Shown here piece by piece: positions 36,157-49,337 of a stretch of 64,000 nt of DNA. The notes under the pieces are model-generated. The model made no database searches and was not told the origin of the DNA. It saw only the letters and a list, made by a program, of their open reading frames with translations. The stretch is from Antedon mediterranea (taxonomy: Eukaryota; Echinodermata; Crinoidea; Comatulida; Antedonidae): the NCBI RefSeq assembly GCF_964355755.1, contig NC_092675.1:28174912-28238911 (forward strand). Direction: 5' to 3'. The stretch's first letter is position 1. The number at the start of each line of letters is the position of its first letter. The translations under genes and the position numbers were made by a program.

Positions 36157-39100
36157 CCTTGGTGCCTATTATACTACCTCTGATCCATTGTTTCCAGGCC
36201 CCTTGGTGCCTATTATACTGCCTCTGATCCATTGTTTCCAGGCCCCTTGGTGCCTATTATACTGCCTCTGATCCATTGTTTCCAGGCCCCTTGGTGCCTA
36301 TTATACTGCCTCTGATCCATTGTTTCCAGGCCCCTTGGTACCTATTATACTACCTCTGATCCATTGTTTCCAGGCCCCTTGGTGCCTATTATACTACCTC
36401 TGATCCATTGTTTCCAGGCCCCTTGGTGCCTATTATACTGCCTCTGATCCATTGTTTCCAGGCCCCTTGGTGCCTATTATACTGCCTCTGATCCATTGTT
36501 TCCAGGCCCCTTGGTACCTATTATACTACCTCTGATCCATTGTTTCCAGGCCCCTTGGTGCCTATTATACTGCCTCTGATCCATTGTTTCCAGGCCCCTT
36601 GGTGCCTATTATACTGCCTCTGATCCATTGTTTCCAGGCCCCTTGGTGCCTATTATACTGCCTCTGATCCATTGTTTCCAGGCCCCTTGGTGCCTATTAT
36701 ACTGCCTCTGATCCATTGTTTCCAGGCCCCTTGGTGCCTATTATACTGCCTCTGATCCATTGTTTCCAGGCCCCTTGGTACCTATTATACTACCTCTGAT
36801 CCATTGTTTCCAGGCCCCTTGGTGCCTATTATACTACCTCTGATCCATTGTTTCCAGGCCCCTTGGTGCCTATTATACTGCCTCTGATCCATTGTTTCCA
36901 GGCCCCTTGGTGCCTATTATACTGCCTCTGATCCATTGTTTCCAGGCCCCTTGGTGCCTATTATACTGCCTCTGATCCATTGTTTCCAGGCCCCTTGGTG
37001 CCTATTATACTGCCTCTGATCCATTGTTTCCAGGCCCCTTGGTGCCTATTATACTGCCTCTGATCCATTGTTTCCAGGCCCCTTGGTGCCTATTATACTG
37101 CCTCTGATCCATTGTTTCCAGGCCCCTTGGTGCCTATTATACTGCCTCTGATCCATTGTTTCCAGGCCCCTTGGTGCCTATTATACTACCTCTGATCCAT
37201 TGTTTCCAGGCCCCTTGGTGCCTATTATACTGCCTCTGATCCATTGTTTCCAGGCCCCTTGGTGCCTATTATACTGCCTCTGATCCATTGTTTCCAGGCC
37301 CCTTGGTGCCTATTATACTGCCTCTGATCCATTGTTTCCAGGCCCCTTGGTGCCTATTATACTACCTCTGATCCATTGTTTCCAGGCCCCTTGGTGCCTA
37401 TTATACTACCTCTGATCCATTGTTTCCAGGCCCCTTGGTGCCTATTATACTGCCTCTGATCCATTGTTTCCAGGCCCCTTGGTGCCTATTATACTGCCTC
37501 TGATCCATTGTTTCCAGGCCCCTTGGTGCCTATTATACTGCCTCTGATCCATTGTTTCCAGGCCCCTTGGTGCCTATTATACTGCCTCTGATCCATTGTT
37601 TCCAGGCCCCTTGGTGCCTATTATACTGCCTCTGATCCATTGTTTCCAGGCCCCTTGGTGCCTATTATACTGCCTCTGATCCATTGTTTCCAGGCCCCTT
37701 GGTGCCTATTATACTACCTCTGATCCATTGTTTCCAGGCCCCTTGGTACCTATTATACTGCCTCTGATCCATTGTTTCCAGGCCCCTTGGTGCCTATTAT
37801 ACTGCCTCTGATCCATTGTTTCCAGGCCCCTTGGTGCCTATTATACTGCCTCTGATCCATTGTTTCCAGGCCCCTTGGTGCCTATTATACTGCCTCTGAT
37901 CCATTGTTTCCAGGCCCCTTGGTGCCTATTATACTGCCTCTGATCCATTGTTTCCAGGCCCCTTGGTGCCTATTATACTACCTCTGATCCATTGTTTCCA
38001 GGCCCCTTGGTGCCTATTATACTGCCTCTGATCCATTGTTTCCAGGCCCCTTGGTGCCTATTATACTGCCTCTGATCCATTGTTTCCAGGCCCCTTGGTG
38101 CCTATTATACTGCCTCTGATCCATTGTTTCCAGGCCCCTTGGTGCCTATTATACTACCTCTGATCCATTGTTTCCAGGCCCCTTGGTGCCTATTATACTA
38201 CCTCTGATCCATTGTTTCCAGGCCCCTTGGTGCCTATTATACTGCCTCTGATCCATTGTTTCCAGGCCCCTTGGTGCCTATTATACTGCCTCTGATCCAT
38301 TGTTTCCAGGCCCCTTGGTGCCTATTATACTGCCTCTGATCCATTGTTTCCAGGCCCCTTGGTGCCTATTATACTGCCTCTGATCCATTGTTTCCAGGCC
38401 CCTTGGTGCCTATTATACTGCCTCTGATCCATTGTTTCCAGGCCCCTTGGTGCCTATTATACTACCTCTGATCCATTGTTTCCAGGCCCCTTGGTACCTA
38501 TTATACTGCCTCTGATCCATTGTTTCCAGGCCCCTTGGTGCCTATTATACTGCCTCTGATCCATTGTTTCCAGGCCCCTTGGTGCCTATTATACTGCCTC
38601 TGATCCATTGTTTCCAGGCCCCTTGGTGCCTATTATACTGCCTCTGATCCATTGTTTCCAGGCCCCTTGGTGCCTATTATACTGCCTCTGATCCATTGTT
38701 TCCAGGCCCCTTGGTGCCTATTATACTGCCTCTGATCCATTGTTTCCAGGCCCCTTGGTGCCTATTATACTGCCTCTGATCCATTGTTTCCAGGCCCCTT
38801 GGTGCCTATTATACTGCCTCTGATCCATTGTTTCCAGGCCCCTTGGTGCCTATTATACTGCCTCTGATCCATTGTTTCCAGGCCCCTTGGTGCCTATTAT
38901 ACTACCTCTGATCCATTGTTTCCAGGCCCCTTGGTGCCTATTATACTACCTCTGATCCATTGTTTCCAGGCCCCTTGGTGCCTATTATACTGCCTCTGAT
39001 CCATTGTTTCCAGGCCCCTTGGTGCCTATTATACTGCCTCTGATCCATTGTTTCCAGGCCCCTTGGTGCCTATTATACTGCCTCTGATCCATTGTTTCCA

Positions 39101-40119
39101 GGCCCCTTGGTGCCTATTATACTGCCTCTGATCCATTGTTTCCAGGCCCCTTGGTGCCTATTATACTGCCTCTGATCCATTGTTTCCAGGCCCCTTGGTG
39201 CCTATTATACTGCCTCTGATCCATTGTTTCCAGGCCCCTTGGTGCCTATTATACTGCCTCTGATCCATTGTTTCCAGGCCCCTTGGTGCCTATTATACTG
39301 CCTCTGATCCATTGTTTCCAGGCCCCTTGGTGCCTATTATACTGCCTCTGATCCATTGTTTCCAGGCCCCTTGGTGCCTATTATACTGCCTCTGATCCAT
39401 TGTTTCCAGGCCCCTTGGTGCCTATTATACTGCCTCTGATCCATTGTTTCCAGGCCCCTTGGTGCCTATTATACTGCCTCTGATCCATTGTTTCCAGGCC
39501 CCTTGGTGCCTATTATACTGCCTCTGATCCATTGTTTCCAGGCCCCTTGGTGCCTATTATACTGCCTCTGATCCATTGTTTCCAGGCCCCTTGGTGCCTA
39601 TTATACTGCCTCTGATCCATTGTTTCCAGGCCCCTTGGTGCCTATTATACTACCTCTGATCCATTGTTTCCAGGCCCCTTGGTGCCTATTATACTGCCTC
39701 TGATCCATTGTTTCCAGGCCCCTTGGTGCCTATTATACTGCCTCTGATCCATTGTTTCCAGGCCCCTTGGTGCCTATTATACTGCCTCTGATCCATTGTT
39801 TCCAGGCCCCTTGGTACCTATTATACTGCCTCTGATCCATTGTTTCCAGGCCCCTTGGTGCCTATTATACTGCCTCTGATCCATTGTTTCCAGGCCCCTT
39901 GGTGCCTATTATACTGCCTCTGATCCATTGTTTCCAGGCCCCTTGGTGCCTATTATACTGCCTCTGATCCATTGTTTCCAGGCCCCTTGGTACCTATTAT
40001 ACTGCCTCTGATCCATTGTTTCCAGGCCCCTTGGTGCCTATTATACTGCCTCTGATCCATTGTTTCCAGGCCCCTTGGTGCCTATTATACTACCTCTGAT
40101 CCATAGTTTCCAGGCCCCT
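36157..40119. repeat. 44-bp satellite array, 90 copies
   Basis: Unit TTGGTGCCTATTATACTGCC then TCTGATCCATTGTTTCCAGG then CCCC. The first (36159) and last (40075) TTGG are exactly 89 x 44 bp apart, so no net length change has occurred over 3.96 kb. Nearly all variation is at two sites: GGTGCC/GGTACC and ACTGCC/ACTACC. There are no unique spacers. It fills most of the gap between the SPICE1 3' end and the kinase promoter. Confidence 0.97.
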
Positions 40120-40828
40120 ATATGGACTTTAGTCTTTAATAAAATATTTAATAAGAATTGAATAAAATAGGCTATGTAGTGGGTCTTTTAAAATAAAATG
40201 CTTTTTCTTTTCCATTGCATGTTCTTTAATTTCTGATACATATAGTCACATAATAAGTAGAATAACACCAAATCAGACAAGAAGTAAAGTTATAATATTT
40301 TAAATAAATGTAAAATATACAGTAAATATTTTTATACAGTAGTTTTTTTTTTATATAACACTTTTCTTTTTTAAATTATATAATATAATTACAGTGCATA
40401 CACTTTAAACTTTTATATTTATAATTAGTAAAGTTCATAATTTGTATTGTTGGACATTTTGTGCAAACAAAAAGTACAACTCTATTTTATTGTGCATTTG
40501 ACAATACACACAAACCCTAATGGAATACTGTATGTCAATTTATCCATGCGCACTAATAAACAATATATATTTATCTTTTTTTACTGGAGATAATCTCGCC
40601 ATAGAGTATGCTATACAGTATACTTCATCATCAATTATTTTCCAACATGTGCTGTTAGTGCAAAGAATCCTTCATCTGTTCCCTATTTCCGAGTGGTTAA
40701 AAATAAAATAAAAATGAAGATTAATTCATAAATATATTTAATTAATTTCATTTTACAATTAACAATTTCAGTAAGTATTACTTAATATATGGCAAGTTAC
40801 ACTTGTCATGTTTGAGAGATATGGCACT
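40120..40828. other. AT-rich spacer downstream of SPICE1
   Basis: Probably includes the SPICE1 3' UTR (minus strand). No other gene was recognised. Confidence 0.5.
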
Positions 40829-43800
40829 TTAATTACAGTATCTTACTTTTTGCCTTGAAGCTGCTAGAGGTGTGCTCCCTTGGTGGATAATGTTTTTATT
40901 TTGTTTGGAAGAACAATCACCACTTGTGCTTTGCCTGAAACAACAATGAATCTTATATAAACTTGGTACAATCTTTACATCCAAGTATATACTTTGACAC
41001 ATCAGCCTAAACTAACTGAGCACTGTCTATAAATTGTATTTAATTTGTATTTTCAATTACTGTACTATACCTTTTGATTAGGTCACTTAGATTACTCTTT
41101 GGAGATGGTGTACTGGTGGCGGAGATCTCCAATTCTTCAACCCTTGGAAGAGATACAGTTATCTTTTGTGCTTGAACAGCTCCAGCAGAAGATGGATGAT
41201 TCTGGGTTTCAACTTCAAAGGGAATCGGTGAAACAGCTGGTGAGAGTATAAGAGATTGTAGATTGGTAGATTTCTCCTGGAATGCAGGTAAGCCCGTCTG
41301 AAGTTTAGCCAATCTTAACTGAGCTTCAGCATGCTCCTGAGAAAGTGCCTGCATTTTGCGGTTGATGTCCAACTGTGCTTCCGAGACTTTTGTTACTTCT
41401 TTTAAAGTTGTTTGAAGGATTGGAAAAATTCCATGATCATATTTGATTTGCTGATAATGACCTGACATTGATTCTGGATGGTTTATAGTTGTAGCGAATG
41501 ATGTAGGCTTGGTAGAAAAATTTGAGACGTCAAAAGAATTTGATCTAGTGTTTTGTGTACGAGCGTTAAATGCTGCAATATTTTGTGTGGGAACTTTAGC
41601 ATTTGGAATATCTGTATTGTATATACCATCCCCTGCATACTGTGGTTGATTAAACTGTACATCATCGTTTTCAGGAAGATTCCCGTGGAGATGTCTCATA
41701 CCTTGTGGTTTTGACAGTATGCTTCTGTCCTTTTGCCGTGGTGGTGACAACATCAGAGCAGTCATTGATGGTTGGACATGACTAAGACTACCAACGTATG
41801 ACAGATGTGATTTCTCAGGTAAGGATGGAATTGGTGGATCTGGAATAATTCCCGAAGGAACTCCATCTGCATGACTATGAGAAAGGTTATCTTGTGAAGA
41901 ACTAAATAGTTCTCTTTGATTAGCTGTCACGCCATCTCCAGACCTTTCTGGTGCAGCTGTGGGCAAACCATCCATGCTTTTCTTGTTTGGCAAAGAAGGT
42001 TGCTGTTCTTGATCGCCTGGTCTATTCATCACTCGCCTGGTGTCTTCTGTCTTGTATGGAAAAGAATGTTGGTGGTTTGAGTCTTGCAGACTCTCTTGTT
42101 GTCTACCTATTTCCATCGTCATGCCATTTGCATTTTGTGGTTGTACATGTTGCTCATGCAGCCCTGATGGAAGTGAAATCAACAAAATAACCATTGAAAA
42201 TGAAATAAAACTTCATTAAAAAAACAATTACAAAACAAATTGTACACAATATGATTTAAAACCAAAAGGGTGATGATCTATAAGTTTTTAACAGTTATTT
42301 TATTTTATTTAATCGAAACCAACAGCGATAATTACCACCACTAACAGATTTGATACAAACAAAGCCAGGACTGTTTAAAGCACCTTGATTGGTCCTAACA
42401 TTGATCAAGGGCTTCTCTCGTCCAGTGCCCACCTTGCGGGAGGAAAGGCATAGGCCAATACGTCTGAGGCAGATACTAGATGCAGGGGCTGCCATAAGAG
42501 CCAACAATGCTAATTTCAAATGCCTAACGGGACCCTAGCTCCATATACAGGACCCGGTATTCCTACTAGATATTAGATGGTCTCCCATCCAAGCTCTAAC
42601 CAGGCCCAACGTTGCTTAACTTCGGTGTATTACCTATATACACTAAAGTAGGTAAAAGCACATTATAAAGTTTTCATTTCCGCAACCAAAACATATTATA
42701 TTACTGCACTTATTATTCAATTTAATTATCTTCAGCATATTTTTCAAAAATAAAAATGAATTAAAAATAAATAGATAATTACTTGTTGAAATTTGATGAA
42801 CCTGTTGGTTAGTTGCAGCCTGTGAAGTCAATTGAAGCAACAAATCTTTCATATTCATAGCATCCTAAAAAGAAAGAAATTGTGTTATTTTCATTTCTTG
42901 TACAGTATTAGTTTCTATATCACACACAGGGTGGTTGAAATAAGCCCTTTTTGTTATTATTGTGCATTGTATAAATATATTGTACGTCTGTTTTGCAATA
43001 TAAAGGGAATGTTTAATATATGTTACCGCATCATACTTATTATTTTAATTATTTTAAATTGTACTTGAAATAATTAATTTATTTACTTCTGTAAGGGCAT
43101 CAATAAGAGATTGTTGTTGCTGCAACTGTTCTTGCAGTTTAATTCTATGATTCTGTTCTTCCTTTAGATAAACATCATGCTACAAAGAAATTAAGAAATT
43201 AACTGTAATTCATAATCAGGTTCATTTAACAACGGAGGAGGAGGGAGGGAGGCTGGAGTTGTAGTTGTAATATTTATAAAATGTAATATTGTTATAATAT
43301 GTTAGGAGTAACAACGAAACATGTTTGCAAAAAAATGTTCATGAGCAGGGTTCAGAGGAAGAAAACAGGCATTAAAATTTGTTTTTCCGGTTTGGAAATC
43401 AATAAATTTCTATTGAAAGTGTAACAAATAAATGAATAAAACCTTTAATGCTATGAAATTAGTAATATTACCAAGCCTGTAGACAGGATTTATATTAGGG
43501 TTATTTTTTCCACAATGGGGACAAAAATGATTATTAGCTAGGCCTATTTAAAATGACTTCCACTACTGGAAAAAAAGGAGTTCATTCAAACCATACTAAC
43601 ACCCCTGACTATGGGCTTGATTACCTGCGTTATGCAGTTGTCTAGTCTCTTGATGCTGTTCAACAGTGTTGTGGTGTATCCTTTACTTTGTGATGTACCA
43701 ACATGTCTATCAGATGCAAATACATCTCCACCCTGCATAACCTTATCAAAAAAGATATAAAATATATTGACCCTATCACTTATCATGCTACACTGCGGCT

Positions 43801-46800
43801 CTATATGACCCGCAAAATGATTTCTTAATTACAAAACTGGCCCATACTAGAAAAATGTTGAAGACTTATCTAGATAGTGAAAGTTGCTTGACCAAGGCAA
43901 TATAAAACCATACTGCTGTACACCTGTAAACACATTAGTATTTTCTGTGAGAACAAAATTTTAATTTTAAAATCTTAATTTTTTTAAATACTAACCTTTC
44001 TGATGTCAATTCTATTTGTTTCTGCCTCTGTTTCTTCCTGATCAATCCTCTTTCTACTTTTTTTCTTCACCTTTGTGGTGTCATTAATGGCCAGGTGTGG
44101 CATCTCAACAGATGTATCAAATGATACATCAGATGCACTAGCTGTTTGCTTAGCATCTGGTAAAATATTGTAAACAATAGATATATAAAAATTAAAATAA
44201 AAAAAACTAAATAAAAAGTTAGATTTAATTCCTCAATAAAAAAAATGATAATTTTAGGTATCTCCCTTGTGAACTGCAAATCATTAATGATGGGGTGATT
44301 ATTCTGGAACCTCCCATTAGCAATCTTTCGTTTTAAAAACTTGCAGCTGTCAAGTTGAAAAGTCATTTTGCGCAAGCTCAGAAACACACACAGAATGACT
44401 CTAAAGGCCCATTTACACTAGGACGATAACGATCGACGATAAATAGACAAATGTGCATTTTTCATACATAAAACAAAATAAATTAGAAAGGTTTTCGTTC
44501 TAGAACTATAGGATAATCATTTATGCTGTCTTTGATAAAAATAATATTTTTAAAATTCCAATCAAATGACGTCATGATAAATAAAAACAATAAAATCGTT
44601 GTATTGTCACGATATTATTGCTCTTACTAATCATGACGTCATTTGATTGGACGTGTGAAAATATCATTTTCATCAAAGGAAGCATAGATGGTTATTCTAT
44701 AGTTCTAGAATGAAAAGTTTTTATATTTCTTTTGTTTTATGTATGAAAAATGCACATTTGTCTATTTATCGTCGATCGTTATCGTCCTAGTGTAAATGGG
44801 CCTTTAGAGTCAATAGACTTAATATATATATGTTACAACAAAAGGTCACTGTTTTAATAAAAATTCTACTTTATATTATTAACTCACCATGAGTTTTTCT
44901 CATGTTGCCATGATCATGTAGAATTTTGTTTCTTGGTCCTCTCTCGGGACGCATCTACAAAATTGTTAACCAAATAAAAAACCTGATAAGATATCTTTAT
45001 TATCACGTTTTCAGTTATTTATATACATTAGCTAAAAACAAATATACTAATCATTAAACATCCATTACCTGTATATCTGGTTTTGATGGCTTTTGTTGCT
45101 GTGAGGCAATGAATCTGTGAAATCTGTTCATGTCAACAACACTCTGTGGAAAGTTCAAAGGAACGTTCTCTTTCTCCTCATCTGAAGATGCTTGCTCCAT
45201 CGTGGAATCTAATAATAAATTAACACATTTTTTCTGGTTTAAAGTTTATGTAATGACTCACTCGCTATCTACTTTGCGGGTTACTACTAAAAAGTTAATT
45301 TTTAGATATACCAGTTCATACACCTATCCACCAGTAGTAGGAAAAATTATTTTATTTAAATTCATTTACACCACAATCTGTGTTAGATCCATCAATTGGA
45401 CAGTAGATTCAAAACCAAATATATTAGGGGAATATCTAGAATGTTGGGAGCAGGAGCTTGGTGGTTTGAAGGCACTTGGGTAGAGGAGTTATGGGCAGGG
45501 GGGAATAGTTCTAATAGATATACCTTGACTTGAACTTGTGACATCATTGAGAGCGTAGCGATCCATGATAGTATCACTGAGAGCAGAAAGTTGACTTTCT
45601 GAGTGTGGTCGCATGTATACTGGTCCCTGTAGACTGAATAAAAAGAAAACAAATAAAAACAACTCATATTGAAGTGATTCAAGTAAACCTTGTTAACTAA
45701 ATACTGAACCCTGCAATCTGTATTATAATAATTAGAGTTTAGATCTGAAGACAGTTTTCCCAAGTTTCTAGAAATTTGTGGGTTTTCAAGCAAAAACCAA
45801 CACGTCATTTTATTTAATTAAAACTGCTTGCACTGTTTCCAACAATGTCATCTACATATCTTCAACAAATGTTTTTATCTGGTTCATATGAAAACTATCT
45901 GTATTTAATTCTTTACGTTAAACCATTCATGAATACGTAGGTTACTAATAGGGGGCACTGCTCTACAACTAGCAAACCTACAGTACTCCTAGCAACCACT
46001 AACATCTAGTCATTGCCAGATGAAGATTTGTTGAAAACAATTCGAAACGACACACGTACGTATTCATGAATGGTTTAACGTACAAAATTATATACAGATA
46101 GTCCTCTACATACATTCACAATTATTAAAGATACAACATTCTATTACATTCAATCAAATTTGAAAACTATTAAAAATCAAACAATATTGAAAAAAAACTT
46201 AATAAAGGAAAAACCAACACTACCTTTGCTGAACGTTAGACGGCTGAGGGGCAAGGGTGACATTTGGAAACGCTTCACGTCTATGAGGGTCATCCGCAAA
46301 CAGATCTTTTACAACAGACATGACACGATCTGTGTGGGCAACAACATCACTTAGTTGCGTTTGATCGTACAGAATCTCGCGAATAAATGCGCTCTTGGAG
46401 GAGTCATCCAAACTACTGGCATTTGCTGAAAAAAGACAAGCGTATTACTGTATTATTATATATGTTTTTTAATTTATCTTTATTTTTATTTTATTCTATA
46501 TATCATTTGTATTAAAATAAAAAACATACTACATATATATGTACTGTATTGTTGTATATCCTTTATTGGTTATAAAGATAAAAGAAGCCGATGCATGTTT
46601 TTTTTTTAATCTGTATTTTATTATTATTATTATTATTTATTTTTTATACTGGGTAGCCTCTTCAATCAGGTAAAAGACTGTTCTCTCAGAGGGCCCAGTG
46701 TGTATAAATATATGAAGAGTTTGTGACAGTGGCTGTATGTTAACTGTTACACCAGGGTAACCCCCCTACTCGTCTCGAAAGATGTACTAGGTTCTTTTAA

Positions 46801-48013
46801 GTGCACATGAGCCAGATGTGTACACTGGACCTACGGTTTATAGTCCTTATCCAAGAAGATTCGTTCTACCATTAGAATAATGTAGCGAGTGAGCCTCGAA
46901 CCCTTGCCAATGTTATGGCTACGTATTACTGTTCCACTGTCTTAACCGCCCGGCCACTCATTCGTATACAAAACGGTATTTTGGCCTTTGGAATTAAGTA
47001 CAACCTAACATAACATGACGCCAAGGCATTACCTCTTCTAAGTGATCTCTCTGTCTGTTCTTTCTTAACTGCTTCCAAATTACTTGACCTATGAACCTGT
47101 TTTCTTCTAGCCTATTACACAATATAAACATGTTACATTAATTCATTTCAAGATTCTAAAAAATTTATGTATATTTTAGAGTAGTAAATACTAGTACTGT
47201 ATCACCAGCATTAACAAATCCATCCGGCAATTTAATTAATTAACTCTTTTCGAGCAATTAAAATGTTACTGTTTATAGCTCATTGAGGCTTTTGCAATAT
47301 AAGGCTGGATTATCAATCATTATTAAACAGTGTTTATGTCTCAGAATAAAACATACTTAAAGCATCTTTTCTTTCTCATATAATTATTAAATGATACTTT
47401 TTATATACAGTATCTTACCTGTTCTTCTGGGCTCATTTTATGAACAGTGAGATCTGAAACAGTGGCCTGAAAATAAATATAAAAACAGTATAAACGATAA
47501 CAACATTTATTAACATTTATTTAGTTAGAATGTTCAATTAAATGTTCAATAGCCAACAATAACTATCAAATGCTTATTTTTAGTAATTTTTTAGGGATCT
47601 TGTGATTTGCGACGATCGACAACCAATCAAGATCAGGTCAATCAATGTATCGTCAATCGTCAACTGGACCATCAAACCTGTGTCAAGGCGAGAAGTGAGG
47701 ACACACGTCTCAATATTTTCGCATATGCACACAAACATGACATAGTTTGGTTGTATTTAGTTATGAAAAAACATAATATAAACATATTTCTCCAATTTTG
47801 AGGGCTCACATTTTTATTCAACAGCAATAATAGAAAAAAATATAAAGGGCTAAGATTAGAAGTATGATTTTTTATCAAATATTAGACAAACATTTATTAA
47901 ACAATACTGTAAAAATAAATGATATAAAAAATGGCACTAACATCCCATTCTGGTTTCTTGGTTCTCTTCTTATGTTTTAAACTTGATTTTTTATTGATTC
48001 TTTGAAAAGACAT
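40829..48013 (-). CDS. SPICE1: spindle and centriole-associated protein 1 homologue (13 exons)
   Basis: Exons in transcript order: 47942-48013, 47419-47466, 47033-47111, 46224-46425, 45524-45633, 45069-45208, 44888-44954, 43996-44156, 43625-43735, 43087-43179, 42783-42864, 41071-42163, 40829-40934. Phases agree and give 787 aa (human SPICE1 855). Identity rests on the N-terminus: MSFQRIN, PEWDATVSDLTVHKMSPEEQ, IREILYDQ and EAFPNVTLAP near 120 follow the vertebrate SPICE1 order. SPICE1 is a coiled-coil centriole and spindle protein needed for centriole duplication and chromosome congression. A Gln-rich coiled coil (LQEQLQQQQSLIDALTE) lies near 340-360. The 1,093-bp exon encodes a Ser/Pro/Gln-rich, probably disordered region. 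The 43625 exon may instead start 6 bases earlier. A strong donor (AAAAAGTAAGAT) inside the last exon could join a further 3' exon, so the C-terminus is less certain. Confidence 0.88.
42298..42640 (-). mobile_element. 5S rRNA-derived SINE
   Basis: On the minus strand the head reads GAAGTTAAGCAACG, GGGCCTGGTTAG, TTGGATGGGAGACC and GAATACCGGGT, the internal control region and 3' part of 5S rRNA, with a short extra segment after GAGACC. The first ~45 bases of 5S are missing or unrecognisable. About 230 bp of unrelated body follow, ending in an AAATAAAATAAAATAA tail. This is the architecture of SINE3-type (5S-headed) retroposons. It lies in the SPICE1 intron between 42163 and 42783, same orientation as the gene. 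Confidence 0.8.
44396..44812. mobile_element. large palindromic MITE (~417 bp)
   Basis: Starts TGACTCTAAAGGCCCATTTA and ends in the complement TAAATGGGCCTTTAGAGTCA. Pairing extends far inward (GATAACGATCGACGATAAAT, TGTGCATTTTTCATAC, TCATGACGTCATTTGATTGG-type arms), leaving a short centre. No coding capacity. In the SPICE1 intron between exons 7 and 8. Confidence 0.85.
45895..46101. mobile_element. foldback MITE with TACGTATTCATGAATGG arms
   Basis: Left CTATCTGTATTTAATTC and GTTAAACCATTCATGAAT; right ATTCATGAATGGTTTAAC and TATACAGATAG. Intronic in SPICE1. Confidence 0.75.
46648..46962 (-). mobile_element. tRNA-derived SINE, full-length copy
   Basis: On the minus strand the head GAGTGGCCGGGCGGTTAAG (A box) and GGGTTCGAGGC (B box) are followed by GTAGGTCCAGTGTACAC, GTGCACTTAAAAGAACC, TCTTTCGAGACGAG and GGGTTACCC. 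It shares this body with the copies at 10.3 and 25.7 kb. An ATT microsatellite lies at the 3' edge. Intronic in SPICE1. Confidence 0.75.
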
Positions 48014-49337
48014 CTTCTATATTGAAATTGAACATTTTTGTTATTTTTCTTTTGAATCATATAAATACAAAAAGCACAATAGATTAGGACGACACAATAA
48101 CCCTTGTGCAATTTCAAATTGCATAAGTAACTTTTTACGTTGTTGTGGGATAAATAGGATCGTTATTATTCTACAGAAATCTTTTCAAGTACAGAAAATT
48201 GAAAAAAAAAATCCACTCCACTCTAGTAGGAGATTTATGCGCAAGACTTTAAATTGAGTAGAGTTAGTAAAGACCTCTTATAGCCCACAAACTGCCCAGG
48301 CCTCCTTGCTAGCTAGGCCTAGTAAGCACACACTACTCATCAATAGTCTCCTAGGCGTAGTCTGTACTAGGCCTAGATAGGCCCTGTCTGTAGTAGTGTA
48401 GGCTTAGTAGGGTATCCTGGCCCTGTAGAAGCCTGTCTGTGTACTGTGTGTGTGTAGCATGCAGTAGTAGGGGGAGTAGGCTACTAGGCTAGGTAGGCCT
48501 AGGGCCTACTACTCTAGGCCTAGCTAGCTAGGCCTATCCTAGATTATAACATTAAACCAAAAATACGAATGATATTACTAATTCATATAATTCAGTTAGG
48601 GACAATGCCTAAATAATATTACTTTTGTTTAATACATAACATAATAAACATAAAACAACAACAGATTTGTCTCCGCGACGACGATGATTTTCAGGTTTCG
48701 CGGGTTTCGCGTTGCCAGGTACATCACATTATTTGAAATAAATATATTCTATGAATCTATGGCACTACTTCATTCAAACATGGATTAAAGAATATTCTTT
48801 AATCCATGATTCAAAGCACAATTTTAAAATCTTAGGCCTAGTTAATATTTAAACAGTACAAAAATAGGTTCACTTTTTGAAATTACTAATATGTAGTATT
48901 TTATATTGAGTTTTTATTTTCATTATAAATAAAATGCTTCTGGAAATAAAAATTGATTAAAATAGCGCGCCCTCAACGGAAAACTTTAATAGAAAACTTT
49001 TTTCCTTTTTTTTTTGGTGTTCCTAATAATAAAATTATCAGCAAAAGAGTAAAATTAGGTAACTTTTGAATTACTACTATTATTATTAAGTTTATTTTGT
49101 AGGCTAGTATACTATACTATATGCTACTACACTCATTGCATGGTCTCCCAAATAGAGAGGCCTATTATTTATTTATATTTTATAAGCCTCTCTAGCCTAG
49201 CTAGGGCCGGCCTATAGGGTAGGCTAACTGCATTATCCCACCCCACACCATGCACCTGGCTAGCCCTCTATTTATGGCCCTGCTGCATGCTGTGCTGATT
49301 TATCATCAGCCTGAACTAATTTTTTTAGCATTACAGT
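48014..49337. promoter_or_regulatory. divergent promoter region SPICE1/CCDC152
   Basis: 1.3 kb between two head-to-head ATGs. It holds dense TAGGCCTA/CTAGGCC tracts at 48290-48545 and 49141-49275, and a GC-rich piece near 48670-48715 (CGCGACGACGATGA, TTTCGCGGGTTTCGCG). The TTTCGCG motifs resemble E2F sites. Transcription starts are not determinable. Confidence 0.4.

Noticed and set aside
36157-40119. CRISPR-like array
   Set aside because: The 44-bp units are contiguous with no unique spacers, in a eukaryotic gene region. It is a satellite.
45130-45483. 117-codon plus-strand open frame
   Set aside because: Its first part is antisense to a SPICE1 exon (45069-45208) and the rest is intron.
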